A stretch of DNA of 64,000 nt from Thereva unica (GCA_949987705.1 CATLJY010000013.1:25598-89597); one strand, 5' to 3'; counted from the stretch's first letter, positions 44,164 through 56,076 are shown. The notes: generated from the sequence alone by a model not told the origin. Numbers and translations: made by a program.

Positions 44164-46307
44164 TTAATTTTCATGGTCGTCATTTTCTTTTAATAGGTCT
44201 GGATGTACTTCAAATTCTAAGTCGTCTGTTTTAAGATTTTTATAAAACTCATGAAATGAAGGTTCAATTAATGGCAGCTCTTTAGTGATACGAGGCTCTT
44301 CAGTTATCTGTGGTATATCATCAAGTGTTACAGAATGTATTCCCCTTTTCCCAATATTTAAAATTTGGAATGGCTCGCTATCGTTTAATGTTTTAAAGAA
44401 TATTTTTCCAAAATCAGTTTTGGTATAACGGAGCCATTTCACATCTTTCCAGCGAAAAGTTACCGAATTTTCTGCTCTGCTCCTCCACAAAAATTTGGTT
44501 TTCAACAATGCAGAAAAATTCCAAAAATCATTTTTTTTTTTCATTTCAACGACATTAAATTTTTTCTTACTACCAACCGATCTTACAAAATTGTACCAAT
44601 CATGGGGATGATGAATTTTGGCAAGGGTCTTTCTTTTTTTACGTTCAATAACAGAGTGGTCAACATCACACTCCATGTGAGTGTGCCCAGGAAGTAGGAA
44701 TTTATGGTCAATTGATTCTATTTCCTCGTTATTTTGCAAAAATGCGGTGAACATAACACTCAAAAAAGAATTTCTATTTTGTCCTGGGCAACAATCACTG
44801 TAAAAAATTAAATTCGAGGTTTTATTTTGGGAAAATAACAAATTCAAATGTTTAAACAAACACGAAGCAATTTCATTTCCTCCACGTTTTGCAATTGCTT
44901 CATGCCACATATAACAATGAGGATTTTCAGAGACCCCATCGTGTATGGTTAGATTAAATGTCCATAACTGGCGTTTGTAAAATGAAATTGAAGTTTGCAA
45001 ATATGGTGTGGGCAAACATTGTTGCAAGTCAAATGTGAGCACTTTTAAATTTGGATTAGATGCCGCCAAAAGTTTATCAATTTCCTTTGCCTTATATGCA
45101 ATATCCGCATTTTTGTGATGATAAGTTTGATCAAGCTTTAGTTGCTCTAATTCTGATGAACTATTTTTAAGGGCAAGTTCTATTTTTATTTTAAAAACTT
45201 CACAGGTATTACAGGTGTCAACTTTTGGCGGTTTGAATTTCAAATTCATTGCTGGAATAGAAAGACAAAGAAAAAATAATAAAGGCCCAGAGAGATAAGG
45301 AAAAAAGTATACTTACTTTTAAATATTTCACAATATTTGCTGAAACTTACGGGTTCTCTACTTTCTTGAGTGTACAAAGTGTACATTTTTGTCAAGGTCA
45401 GATCAGATTGAAGATATTTTTTAGACGTATCCCTCCTAGTATAGTGACTTTCGTAAGCTGGGAAACTATTTATGTGTTGTCTTATTTTATTAATACCTTC
45501 CTCATTCAACTTGTTTTTAGGAGTGTTTTTGCCTCTGCAGTCCACAAACTCTAAATTTGGTGATGCAATTTTTTTTCGAATAACACTTTTTAAAAAACTT
45601 TCTGTTTCATCAAATACTTGTCGGAAACATTTTTGACATATATTCACTTTTGTACCGTCATAATCAATATAATACATTATGGAGTTCTGTCGGTTACGAG
45701 GATTATTTTTATTTTTCGGCAAAGTCTGTGTTTTCTTCTCCATTATTTCGATTAATGAGCTTACATACAGAATTCTTCGATTGTACGAACCCAATGCCCA
45801 ATACTTATCAAATAACTGTTTTTGGTAACTAAAAGATATAGCATTTTTGCATTTTTTTCGACAATTATTATTGAGTTCGATACACTGCCTTGCGGCGACA
45901 ATTTTAGTTTTAGTTTTATAACATTGGCCAGTGTTACGTTTTTCTTTGATTATTTTTTTAGAGTCATACCTCCCTTGAAATACGTTTAGACCCAACGCAT
46001 GAAGTTTTTCTATTTGTTTTCCCATTTGATTTAAATCTTCATCGTGTTCCATTTCAAATGAATCGCTGTCTGTATTTGTTAACACTTCGTAATTTGGATC
46101 TCGGACTGAGTCGTCTGAGTCGAAGTCAACCAATTCTTCTTGAACTGCAAAGTTTACAGAAGGTTGGTTTACCTTTGGTTTCATTTTGAAAGTGCTGAAT
46201 ACCAAGTCTAGATTTTCATAATCAAATTTATTTGCTGTAGAAGTAGTCTCATTTTTTACAACTGGGACAAAAAATGTTGACATGAATAACTCTTCACTGC
46301 TTCTCAT
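44164..46307 (-). CDS. Putative transposase, DUF7869/Sola-like, with one 65-bp intron
   Basis: Exon a runs 46307 to 45317 and ends AAAA|GTAAGT. The intron is 45316-45252 and ends in a T-rich tract and ATTCCAG. Exon b runs 45251 to 44164. The join keeps frame (KYCEIFK, T, MNLKFKPPKVDTCNTC) and gives about 692 residues with no stop. A CxxC pair (NICQKCFR in exon a; DTCNTCE in exon b) may bind zinc. Candidate catalytic acids are D about 405 in LTFDLQQCLPTP, D about 483 in FYSDCCPGQNRN, and a D or E about 526-533 in GHTHMECDVDHSVIERKKRK. This order is typical of a large family of insect and cnidarian transposase-like proteins labelled DUF7869 and resembling Sola transposases; that assignment is from memory of the family pattern. 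The long open frames suggest recent activity. Confidence 0.75.
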
Positions 46308-46411
46308 AGGGTTTTCGATTAAATCGTAAATAATAAAATTAATGATGTGAAAGAAAAAAGTAGAAAATCAAAACAACTTTTGAAATAGAAAATATTATAG
46401 AAATTATTAAA

Positions 46412-46552
46412 CTTACGATTATTATAGGAATCTTCGAGATAATAATGATTTTCTTTATTATTCTCGTTCTTACTAAAAGTTTTGTCAGAATTTGATTGTT
46501 TTCTGGCTAATTCTAAAATTTTCAAGCTTCGTGATGACATTTTTCCACACAA
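46412..46552 (-). CDS. Possible upstream coding exon of the DUF7869/Sola-like gene
   Basis: ATG at 46552 (or 46540) opens MSSRSLKILELARKQSNSDK then NENNKENHYYLEDSYNN, up to a strong AATC|GTAAGT donor near 46411. A pyrimidine-rich stretch and AG dinucleotides occur near 46305-46295. However, none of the nearby AG sites restores the frame of the next exon; the phase is off by one. Either the main protein starts at the ATG at 46307, or a one-base lesion exists. It supports this being the gene's 5' side inside the same inverted repeats. Confidence 0.45.
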
Positions 46553-47165
46553 AACTATTATTAATATTTTCTAAAAAAAAATTATTAATATGATATTTCA
46601 AAATTAAGAAGCACAAAACTGTTCTGATCACCATTTATGTAACACTCTGAACAATCTACTGCAGTCGGTAAAATGACTTATACTGACTCAAGCAAACATT
46701 ATAACAATAAAGTTAAAGGGAAAAATCTCCTAAATGGGTTGAGATTCTAAAAAAACACAAATGAATTCTAGAAAATAATCTAAAGTCAAGATAAAAAAAG
46801 TAAATGAACGTTTTGAATTCGGAATAATAACTTATATCGAGTTTATGTATTTTCACTGCACATACAACGACTTTTAAAAAGTTTTAAAATGGAATTTGGA
46901 AAAATAGTCTATCTATTCCTAAGTTGTTATAGTGAACACACAAAAACTTCTTTCTGTTTCTTATTTTCAAATAAGTCGTTAATCCATATGTTTTTCATTA
47001 TCAAAAAAGTTTAGCTGTTAGGGTCTCTGCATGTATTTTTGTCCATAGGGGTCGTACATTTACGAAATTTTGTGTGGTAAGAGAACAGACTGCGTAGAAT
47101 CTGAAAATGTTCATAACTCACTTTTGTCATAACTTGACTTAAGCGGTTTTTCCTTGTGACCACAG

Positions 47166-47235
47166 TATGTGTACCATTGGTAGAAGTACATGTACCGTTG
47201 GTGGAAGTACATGTACCGTTGGTAAGTACATTCAA
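47166..47235. repeat. Three imperfect 21-bp tandem repeats
   Basis: Units of the form TGTACCRTTGGTRGAAGTACA follow each other at about 47170, 47191 and 47212, the last shortened. They begin right at the right-hand end of the transposon above, so they may be subterminal sites or a local duplication. The minus-strand frame (NGTCTST repeated) is a by-product. Confidence 0.75.
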
Positions 47236-50200
47236 GTTATGTATTTATTTTATCAACTTGATTACCTGTAATTGGAGTTTGTAACGTTAAAATTTGTGAA
47301 TCGTGAATCTTCCTGTGGGAAACAGATGTGCCTGTGTGAGGTGTTCTGCTTGTTCGATATTGGTAATAGAATGTGCGGAGCTCTCCAAGACTTCCGAATT
47401 CCTCTTCCAGTATAGTACGGGCTCACCCATTCAGGTAAGTGGTGATGCCCCTCTGGAGTCTTGCCCCCCCCCCCCCCCCCCCAAACGACCCATCTGGCGA
47501 GTCAGCTCTCGTCTTGAGGCCCGGCGTACTTGAAGCTGCTGGGACGACTTATTTGTAATGTCAGTGTTTAGTTCGAATTTTGATTTTTTATTGAAAGGCA
47601 AATCCGAGGATGACCTTTGTGGGGCAGCATGCCTAGGGTCTGTATAAGACTGCAGACTTTTGGATAGTGTCTTCCTGTTCTGTCTTAGATTTAATTAGAT
47701 GAAATAAGAAGCTGTTAGGACATTTCGTTGACTAGGTTGCTGGACGCTGCGCGCAAAACTACCATCTATGAAATATCGGAAGGGCAGAAAATCCGAGTTG
47801 TAGTCTGTGTCCCTCTGCCAACCATATTCTATGTCACTGCCACGAAATCACCAAGAGAAAGGTTTGTTGTTTGTTACTACTACTTTGTTACTACTGTAAC
47901 TCTCAGAACAATGTGTTCCGATGAGTACGTTCTAGCCTGTTCATTTGCAATTTCTGTGTGTGTTAGAGAATATAACGTTCCTTAATGTTGGTTCATTTTC
48001 TCTACGGTTTGGATCGAGAATGTACTTCCGTTTAACCACATCCATTTATCTTCAAGAACAATTTATTCAAGAACAAAATTTGCAAAAATTGAATTCTTAA
48101 AAAAAATACGTAGAACGATTCTGTACCGAATTTTAATTCTGGCCTTAAATCTTCAAACTCTATTAACTGCAAACATTAAGGTTTCTCTGTATAAGAAATT
48201 TTTCAATTACAAAAGCCGAGTAATTTCCTCCTCATAAATAAAACAAAATTTTTCTTCTTCTCAGGAAAATTCAGGAAATTTAATTCAATAGCTTTATTGA
48301 TTCCTCCCCCACCACTTCACACAGAATTGAATTACCTTCCTTGCAGCCTCATTCTCGTGTCGTGGCAGAGCCACCATCTTAAATTAAATGCTATCAAGAA
48401 AAGAAGATTGCCAACTTTGCGTGCTGATAAAACTACTTGGGTGTTAACAATAACTCCGGGAATTCGCTTAAAAAATGAGCTTAATTAACAGGATGCCCTT
48501 ATGAAATGTCCTTTATCACGGAAAAGAGCATATTTGATTTTAATTAAGGTTAAGAACAACTGCAGTCCATCTTGCCACCCACACTACCCCCCATCATGGC
48601 CAGGACGAAGAAATCTGAATCTCTTCACTGTCGAGAATTTTATGCAATGAGTTTTTGTCTTGAATTACGCTCTCACTCTCTCGCTGTGTTTTTCTCTTTC
48701 AGAAATGGAATAAAAGGGTTGAGTTGGGTGGGGTGAGGTGTAGTTTAGCCACCTACACCAGGTACTGCCGAGGGCTGATGATGGTGCAGGCGCGATTCTG
48801 GATGAAGGGATGAAAAAAAAACAGACACAAAACTTTCGTTACAGTTTCTAGTTTCTTGTAAGTCCTCCGTCGCGTTGTTGATTGCTGAAAGAAGGGAAAA
48901 AGCAGACACCTGGAGCAGAAACAAGGAACTACCGACGAGGAGGCACCACCCCCGAACCCCTGGTATTCGGGAGTGGGGGGGACAACTTCGCCCGGCGGGG
49001 GTGGCTGGAGGGATGAAAGCGGAAGAACAAGAGGATCGCAAGGAAAATGAAACTTAAACAACTTTTTATTACTTTGCTAAGTCTCTTTAATAAATTTTAC
49101 CTCCTGGGGTATTGTAAAGCAGACAAGTACGCAAACATTTCTACAAAAGGTGGCTCGGTGCCGGTGTGGAGGGCTTTACCCTTCCTGGGTTATAACTGTG
49201 CCATTGGTGTGTCGAGAATAGAGTGCGGCGTAAAACACTTTCTCTCTTTCAGAGTCCTGGCAAAGGCAACCGGCGCTGAAGTTGGTCCTGCTTAAGTAAA
49301 TGGTACAAATTTTGTCTAACAGAGTGGATTGAAACGGTAAATTGTTTTTTTACATCTTTGATTTTACGGTAATTGTTCTCTGAATACAGAGTGGCGCTTC
49401 TGTCCTCCCATCCCCCATTGGCGCCGCCCGCCCTCCACATTTCGACAAGTTAAGGGTTTTCCTCGGTGCTGAACGCACACCTTCCAGTGCTCGTATCTCT
49501 TGGGTAAAATGAGGATGAAATGGATGGATGAAATTTTCTTATTTACACTTGAGAGCAGAAATTTAAAGTCAAAACACCCATAAACTTCCCTCAATTTTTC
49601 TTAATGATGCTCAACGTGGCTTGTATTACGCATCCAGTTACCCTTGTCCGCAACATGAACAAGGATTTCTGTTATAGGTGGAAAATTCTGATTTATTTTT
49701 TTCTATTATTTACAAGGATTTTCTAAGAAATATGCTTACATAGGGTCTTCTCGATTCTTATCTTGTTTTACGATCTTAGTTTTTTGTTCGTTTCATCGCC
49801 GCCACCTCCCCCAACCCACCCCTCGGTATCAAGGACTCCCCCAGAAAGAAATTGGATCCGCTTTGTCTTGTAATCGCTGGGTGAGATAACGCTAGTTGGA
49901 CATATAGGAAAGTTTGCTCTTAAATTTGATTATTATACCCTCTAAACCATGGGGATAAGTCTCTGTTGAAGTGTAACATTGGGGGATGATTAGGCAATAA
50001 CATTCGCTTGAATAGTGACAAGCCAGAAAGAAAATTTATACATGAGTTCAAGCTTTAAATATTTTATATTTTTAGATTTGGAATGTTAGGACAGTATTGA
50101 CCTAGGATAATGATAAATGAACTTAAAAAATATACTGGTCTACAAGGATAAACATAGTTAAGGATTCCTACAACGTCAAAATAATTCGTTTCAATTAATG

Positions 50201-50679
50201 ATCGGTTCACAAATTAAAAAATTAAATGCATATTTCATAATACATCCCACATTACGGCCATCATATGCCCCTTAAAAAGTCAAGCGGCCGTTGTTCGCCC
50301 GTTGTTAGGCCATTTTTATTTGTACTCGGGCTTACAAAAGTAAGGCTGTAACAACAAAAGAAGCAAAAGGAAGCACTACTACTAGACCCTACTTGTTTAT
50401 ACAATTTTACTTTTTATATTGAGCATCATATTCGAAAAAGTGATTGAAAGTTGAGCTACAAAATTCAAATGTTGAGGTACATACCTACGAAAATACTTGA
50501 AAGGCATTGCCAGGCCTGAATATTTTTCAAGTTAACACTAGTTGATGTTTGAGCACGTTGCAAATATTTTAGATTGCACATAAAAAAATTCTTTGATAAG
50601 AGATATAAAAATACTGATTTGGTTAGTTTGGGTTAGAATGGCTACTCCCTCGCCATTGTGCCATTCTCGTGTCGGGATA
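47236..50679. other. Long unassigned stretch with a C19 tract
   Basis: No gene was supported over 3.4 kb. A homopolymer C run lies at 47464-47482, directly after an AGGTAAGTGGTGATGCCCC word related to about 10111. GC-richer frames at 48745-49061 are low in complexity (Ser/Pro-rich) on overlapping frames and show no domain. Confidence 0.5.
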
Positions 50680-52150
50680 AAATTCGGGCCATTTCCAGCC
50701 ATTTGGAGCTTTCAATAAAGCGAAGTGGCAGAAGTCAGTAACACCAGTGTTTTGCAAATCACCAATTTTCCATCAAGTAAAGGTGAGCCAAGGAACCCTC
50801 TTTTCCTTGAGAGGGCCAGACATGTACAGTCAAGATGGGGTACAGTTTCTTTTTCATCTTCATTACAAAAACTTCTGCCTTAGTCGTTGTAAGGAAGTCC
50901 CAATATTTTGGCATGCCGGCCAAAAGTACAGTGACCGATCAGCACCCTCACTCCATAGCATCTCTCTTTTAATAAGCTGAACACCTTCGGTGCAGAGAAG
51001 GCCATGTTAATCCATATCTGGCCGGAATGGCCTTCTCCAAGATCTACGTAGGAGTAGTGTAATCTAGGTTGTACGCAGCAGTGCCGAACCTCCTAAGGAT
51101 GGATAAGTAACCATATGAATATGGAGCCCACGCAAGAGAAGCCTTTGTCCTGGTGGCCGTCCAGGCTGCCATTTGCTCGGCATGTATGTCTAAAGGAATA
51201 AGATGCCATATGACTTCCAACGCAGCTGTTGGGGTGCGTGCTTCTCATTGCACCACCAATACACAGCTCAGCTGTTTTTTTGGCCCTTTTCAGTAACTTT
51301 CGATACGCTGTATACAACCAGTAGACGATGCGGGGTTTAAGGCCCCAATTCACTCCGATCGTTCTTTGGCATCCCTGTGGTTGCAGCAAGAGATCGAGGA
51401 AAGTGGGTATCGAGCAGGAGTTTCAATGACTCCTGACTGGTTGCGGTCCAGGTACCGTCTTGTTGCAGCATTTCTTGACATTGGGGTTTTATAAAAAAAA
51501 ACCGTTCTAAGGCTTGCGGTGTCCGAAAAACCTTCTATTGTCTCACAAAAGGTCTTTCAGGATTCCTTCATTGAGTTGCGCAGTTCGTACTTGAACTCCC
51601 TGGGACGCACTTTATAGTTTCCCTACTCCGAATACAAGTAAGACCATTTGGCCTTCCTGCAGCCCTTTCTACTTTCTGACCTTAGTTTGGGAAATTTACT
51701 GTTCCACCAAGGAGGTTTGAGTTTACCCATGTATTTCCTACTGGGACAGGCTGCTTTGAATGCATTATTTAGGAGGTGGATGACATTCGTCACCTGATGT
51801 TCGAGATCTTCAGCTGTGATCTTTCCACAACTTATCTACATACGGCCCAATCTTTTTTATGGACATTCCTGAAACCATCGGCCATCTTCTCAGACTGTAG
51901 CAGCCTATATCCGCAGCCTAGATAGGCTGATGCAGTCCACGTAGCCTTACCGCCTTTTATGATGTGGCGTTCAGGTCATTGTTGACAATTAAACAGGCTC
52001 TTGGCTGACCTTCCCCATTTCTGGGATACAACATATTTTGGAGTCCTGATTCCGCATAGAAGGCTCTAGACAATTCAAGGTTTCTGTTCCAGGATGGCAT
52101 CTAAATCAATCTTCGAAATGCTTAAGCTGAGACTGGCGGATGCAGCCTTG
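50680..52150 (-). pseudogene. I-like LINE ORF2 remnant with internal deletion (EN/RT linker to C-terminal tail)
   Basis: Minus strand, 5' to 3': VTNVIHLLNNAFKAACPSRK then KPPWWNSKFPKLRSESRK near 51795-51690 (end of endonuclease), then TWTATSQESLKLLLDTHFPR near 51460-51400 (pre-RT block). Then directly, with the RT core missing, GLKPRIVYWLYTA and KRAKKTAELCIGGAMRST near 51345-51235 (RT thumb). Further down, frames near 50950-50720 resemble the GHc.LG.HA...C..C...HLLC tail. The jump from the pre-RT block to the thumb within about 50 bases shows an internal deletion of the catalytic domain. Family-level match to the fragments at 0.2 kb and 20.2 kb. Confidence 0.82.
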
Positions 52151-52414
52151 CTGTGATGGAGATTAATTGTGCTGAACGTCTTTTGAGTGGATTCACAAGT
52201 TTTTGCTAGATCGAGTAAAATTTTCGGTCACAGCATGTAACTGGCGGCGGAAAAGTGAACCCAAAGTTGAGGTTATGTGGTTGTTTTGTTATTATTTACA
52301 ACAGTGTTTAGTAAGTTTTTTGGTTAATATTTAAAAAAAATAATGCATTCATTCATTCATTTCATAAAAATTATTATCCATCTTTCACCAAACCAAAAAG
52401 GCAACTAAAATCTC

Positions 52415-52790
52415 AAGTTCGGTATGTCATATAACACTCGAAAGAAAATGCAAATGTGACGCGATCCGAGAAAAGGGTGCTACTATCCAAAAAGAAAACT
52501 TTACAGGAGAAGCGATTGAAAGAAAGACAGAGGAGAGCGACAACGCTGAGCTGCCACTTTAAACACTTTTGAAGACACATTTGTAAATATTTATTGCTCA
52601 GAAAGTAATTGGAATAAATTAATTCTGATTGAACAGAATTAAAGAGGAGATTCAAAACCTTAAGAATCACTCATATTCCGAAAATTGATTTTTTGGACAG
52701 TAAGTCCCTTTTCTCGGATCGCGTCACAAATTTAGATAAAATTGAGTACGGTTTGCGTTCGGTTTTTCATATAACAGGAGTTATAGTCAC
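52415..52790. repeat. Inverted repeat element with a 23-bp perfect core
   Basis: Left arm TGTGACGCGATCCGAGAAAA then GGG at 52455-52477, followed by TACT.TCCAAAAA; the right arm is the inverse at about 52691-52728. Weaker symmetry extends to TATATGACATACCGAAC-like outer ends near 52415 and 52785. It is a MITE-like or hairpin unit of about 370 bp. No target-site duplication was fixed. Confidence 0.65.
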
Positions 52791-52824
52791 TAGGTAGTGG
52801 AAATTTTGAGGCGAAAATGCAAAA

Positions 52825-52905
52825 GAAGAAACGTCATGGTACCAGGGTGGGTTTTTCAAATTGTTGCGTATTTCTTTTTGTTTTTTTTTTTTTTTTTTTT
52901 TTTAA
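52825..52905 (+). repeat. GGTACC-box repeat, copy 2, followed by T-rich tract
   Basis: ACGTCATGGTACCAGGGTGG then GTTTTTC matches the inverse of 8913-8940. It is followed at 52870-52902 by a long T run interrupted by G. Confidence 0.5.
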
Positions 52906-55030
52906 TGTAAAGTTTTATCACGTAGTTTCATTTTCGTGTTCTGATGAATGTATTTTAATTTGGAATGAACTAGAACTACAAATAGCATAGTCCTCATCTC
53001 CTCAATATCATTAACTTTTTACATTAAAGGCTGGAATTCATATATTCCGTGTACTTTTGCGACAACATTAGAAATATTTTCTGATTTATTCTCATACTCT
53101 CATACTCAGCTCACATATTGCTACCCAATACTCTGAATTTCCGAAGAGTTTAAACGAAAGATAATACAGAATCCCTATGTAACCTAGGAGCTAACTTCGC
53201 TCCGAATTATATCCAATAATACGTTATTATCCACTTTAAAACTTTTATACGTGAAATCCACATGAGAATAATATTCCCATCAAACTCAACTTTCGTTTGC
53301 GCGCATTTTCCCACCCATCCCAAGGGGTAACTATGAAAATTGAACCTTGAAAGGCAAGCTATTATTCATAACGGTTAAGGCTTCGACAAATCCTTGTTCA
53401 TGATGCCCAAGTAGCAAAACCGCCCCACGCTAAATAGGATGGGAATTAGCGTTTGGCTCTAAGGTGTTCTGAAGTTTCCATCTCAAAGTAATCATCTTTT
53501 GCTGATGATTTTCTATCTTCGCTGGGGAAGTGCTTCTTCAGTGCTTTCAGAATGAAATTACAGAAAAATTTTGTCTATCGTGAAAAGTTGTTTTGCGTCA
53601 AAAGAACCCAAAAAAAACCGATCGCTAATTTCACAATTCGGCATATCCCGACAAGTCCTTGTGTCATCGCGATGTCACCGAATAGCGGCAAACATCAAGA
53701 ATACTTAGACACGATACGAATCAATAGCAACAGGCGCTCGTCGAGCTTAAAAGCGCCTAAACAACATGAATTGCACTTAAAATTTTGCCGAAGCATAGGG
53801 AGGATCCAACGTCTCCGGCTTAATTAGGGACCGTTCAGTGAGGACGAAACTTTTAAACTGTCTGCATCAATCACCAGATTAAAATCTAATTAAGTTAATC
53901 CGCTGCTAATACCGTAACATTAAGTACTCCTTCAAAGTTGACTAAATAATCACATTTTCAGTCATGAATAATTCATGGTAACTTTATTTCTGCAGCTGAG
54001 AAGAAAGTGATCCGTTTAAGACAGGAGGCAAAACCTACGGCGACGCCAAGGGGCCGGGTGGGGAAATTTATTGCTGCTAAAAGCTATTTCCAGTAGCGAC
54101 GGGGTTAAATCGACAGGAACGACTCAGCACTTTTCATAAAAATATAAGGTTTGAAGGATTAAGGGGCCGCCGAGTGGTTAGCCACCAGCCGAGTTATGGC
54201 TTCCTACTTCCTGCCGGTGGTGGTTGGGTTCTTTTTTTTTTCAATAAAAATGGGGGTGATAGTAATTGGTAAACATTGTGGGAAGATAGCGTGCCTTTTA
54301 TTGTTTTTATGTCCCTTACACAATATTTACCGGCTAAAGGATATACTACAATATAATACATACATAAGACGTCCTCCAGTACAATCGACTGGAAGTTGAA
54401 CAGAGGACATCAATTCGGTATCGAATGAACGACCAGCATCAAACTTCCGTTCAATCATTTTTAATGGCTTCAAGATAATAGGAAAGATAAAGAAATCATT
54501 AACAGTAATTTATAATATTGTATATAAAATATTCTTCAGGATGATGAACGGGACTTTGGGGATTTATAATATCTAGTCCGGGTTTAGGACCTAAAGATAA
54601 GCTGATGGATAAGCTCTTGGGATTTTGTTGGTACAAGTCATATTGAGGAGCATTTTCATAGCGACGAAATATGCAATTCTTTTTAATCTATACAACTCAG
54701 TCAACCCTGAATGAAAATTGCAAATACTACCATGTGGTGGAGGGGTTAATTCGTATTTTATTCATTATCTGACGGTATGAAGTTAAACAAGACATTAAAA
54801 ACAATTGCAAATAGGAAGTTAAAAGGGGGATAAAATCGAACCATGACCTACTCCAAGATGTAAATGTCATTGTGTTGAGGGCTGCGTGGCAGCGAGTAGT
54901 ATTGCACTGTCCCGAACGATCTCCTCTGAGCACCAGGCGCACCCAGATATTGAGGCTCTGTTAGGATTGACCTTTCCTTTCCTGCCATACCCGTGGGAAT
55001 TCTATTTACCAAAATTTTAAAAAATCAGAC
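52906..55030. other. Unassigned stretch
   Basis: No gene, RNA or repeat family was recognised; the frame 53552-53827 has no domain. Confidence 0.5.
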
Positions 55031-55034
55031 GAAG

Positions 55035-56076
55035 AAAGACGTTGTGGGTCTGATGCAATAAACATCAGCTCAGAGCTGGAGAGGGATCTCCTTGGAGGAA
55101 CCTCCTCCAGCACAGAAGCTTCGGCTTCTCAATCAGCAACAGTGACCCAGGCAGCTGGCGGAAATGTTTTTGAAGAAATCACTGCGAAGGTTGACGATAT
55201 GACCGTGAAACCTAGCAAGAAAAAATTTGGTGCTTCCAAGAGGAGGAGGTCCAAGGTAAGGAAGGACGCAGCGGAATTGGGGAGCTCCATGGAGCACAAA
55301 ACCAAAGGCAGCACAGTGGTCGGGACATCGGGGGCTCCAAGTAGGGGACCCAGACAGCCGATGTACTGCCAACAATTTGTGGACCCACCAGAAAATTGGT
55401 AGCATCAGCTCCTTCATCTTCTAGGGGGCTATGTCGCATGCCGGACGCAACTGACGCACTGCCAAAACGGCAGCGTTCAGAGAATTCTCTGGCTGGGCAG
55501 GGACCCCAGAAGATAAAATGGGGAGAATCACAAGAACCCTCATACCGGGACAAGTTGGCTGGGATCACCGTGGCAGTGGTCCTGGACAACTATCCCGAAG
55601 GCAAATTAACGGAGAAGCAATCCTCCTCTACTTGCGATCCCATCCTGAATAAGGTGGACAAAAGTCTTAAAGGCGATTGCCTGCTTCAGTTTTTAGGTGT
55701 TAGGGCGGCAGGGGGTCTCATTAAGATTACCTGCGCCAACGAACCTACCAGCCAATGGCTGCCAAATGATGTCGCCAGGCTGCAGGTTTGGAAAGGGTCC
55801 AACCTCAAAGTAACCGAGGAAAAGGACCTTCCCAAAATCAAGCTGATCGCATCCTGGAAATGTTAGGGAACCGGAACAGGTGCTCCGCAGGCTGGAAATT
55901 CAGAACCAGCCAATTGAGATGACCTCTTGGAAAGTGATGGATAGGAAGGTGGACCAGAACGGTCAAACTCTTGCCCTAAGCATTGACGAAGCGTCGCTCA
56001 TGCAGCTTAAAGAGCAGGGTATGTCCCTATTCTACGGCTTCGACCGAATCAGAGTAAAGGAGTGCCCGCAATAGCG
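55035..56076 (+). pseudogene. LINE ORF1-type protein with DUF4780 domain, frameshifted
   Basis: Three consecutive frames make one protein. At 55142-55402 it is a low-complexity N-terminal region rich in Ser/Lys/Thr (PSKKKFGASKRRRSKVRKDA). At 55396-55866 SYRDKLAGITVAVVLDNYPE, then GDCLLQFLGVRAAGGLIKIT, then ARLQVWKGSNLKVTEEKDLP appear. At 55865-56074 PEQVLRRLEIQNQPIEMTSW then LSIDEASLMQLKEQGMSLFY follow. This is the order of DUF4780, an insect domain often found in the first open frame of LINEs or next to them. Two frame changes (near 55396-55402 and near 55860-55866) break it. The base composition is clearly GC-richer than its surroundings. It ends at TAG 56072-56074. No RT partner follows directly. 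Confidence 0.75.

Larger units (their letters stand above)
43590..47190 (-). mobile_element. DNA transposon with DUF7869/Sola-like transposase, ~3.6 kb
   Basis: Inverted repeats bracket a long spliced gene. The left is GTAGTCACAAGGAAAAACCG then ATTAAGTTAA at 43617-43646; the right is the inverse of GTGGTCACAAGGAAAAACCG then CTTAAGTCAA at about 47134-47163, with 3 mismatches over 30 bases. Outward of these, the ends (GAGTACATTACATCT on the left, inverse GGTACACATACT on the right) are only partly similar, so exact termini and target-site duplication remain open. A TTGGT word occurs just outside both ends and may be part of the duplication. The interior is AT-rich, unlike the gene exons. Confidence 0.75.

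Noticed and set aside
47464..47482. C19 tract as a biological signal
   Set aside because: Long homopolymers occur by slippage and are prone to sequencing error; nothing around it supports a function.
48745..49061. Overlapping ~100-residue minus-strand frames as a host gene
   Set aside because: Two overlapping frames of low complexity without domain, splice context or codon pattern.
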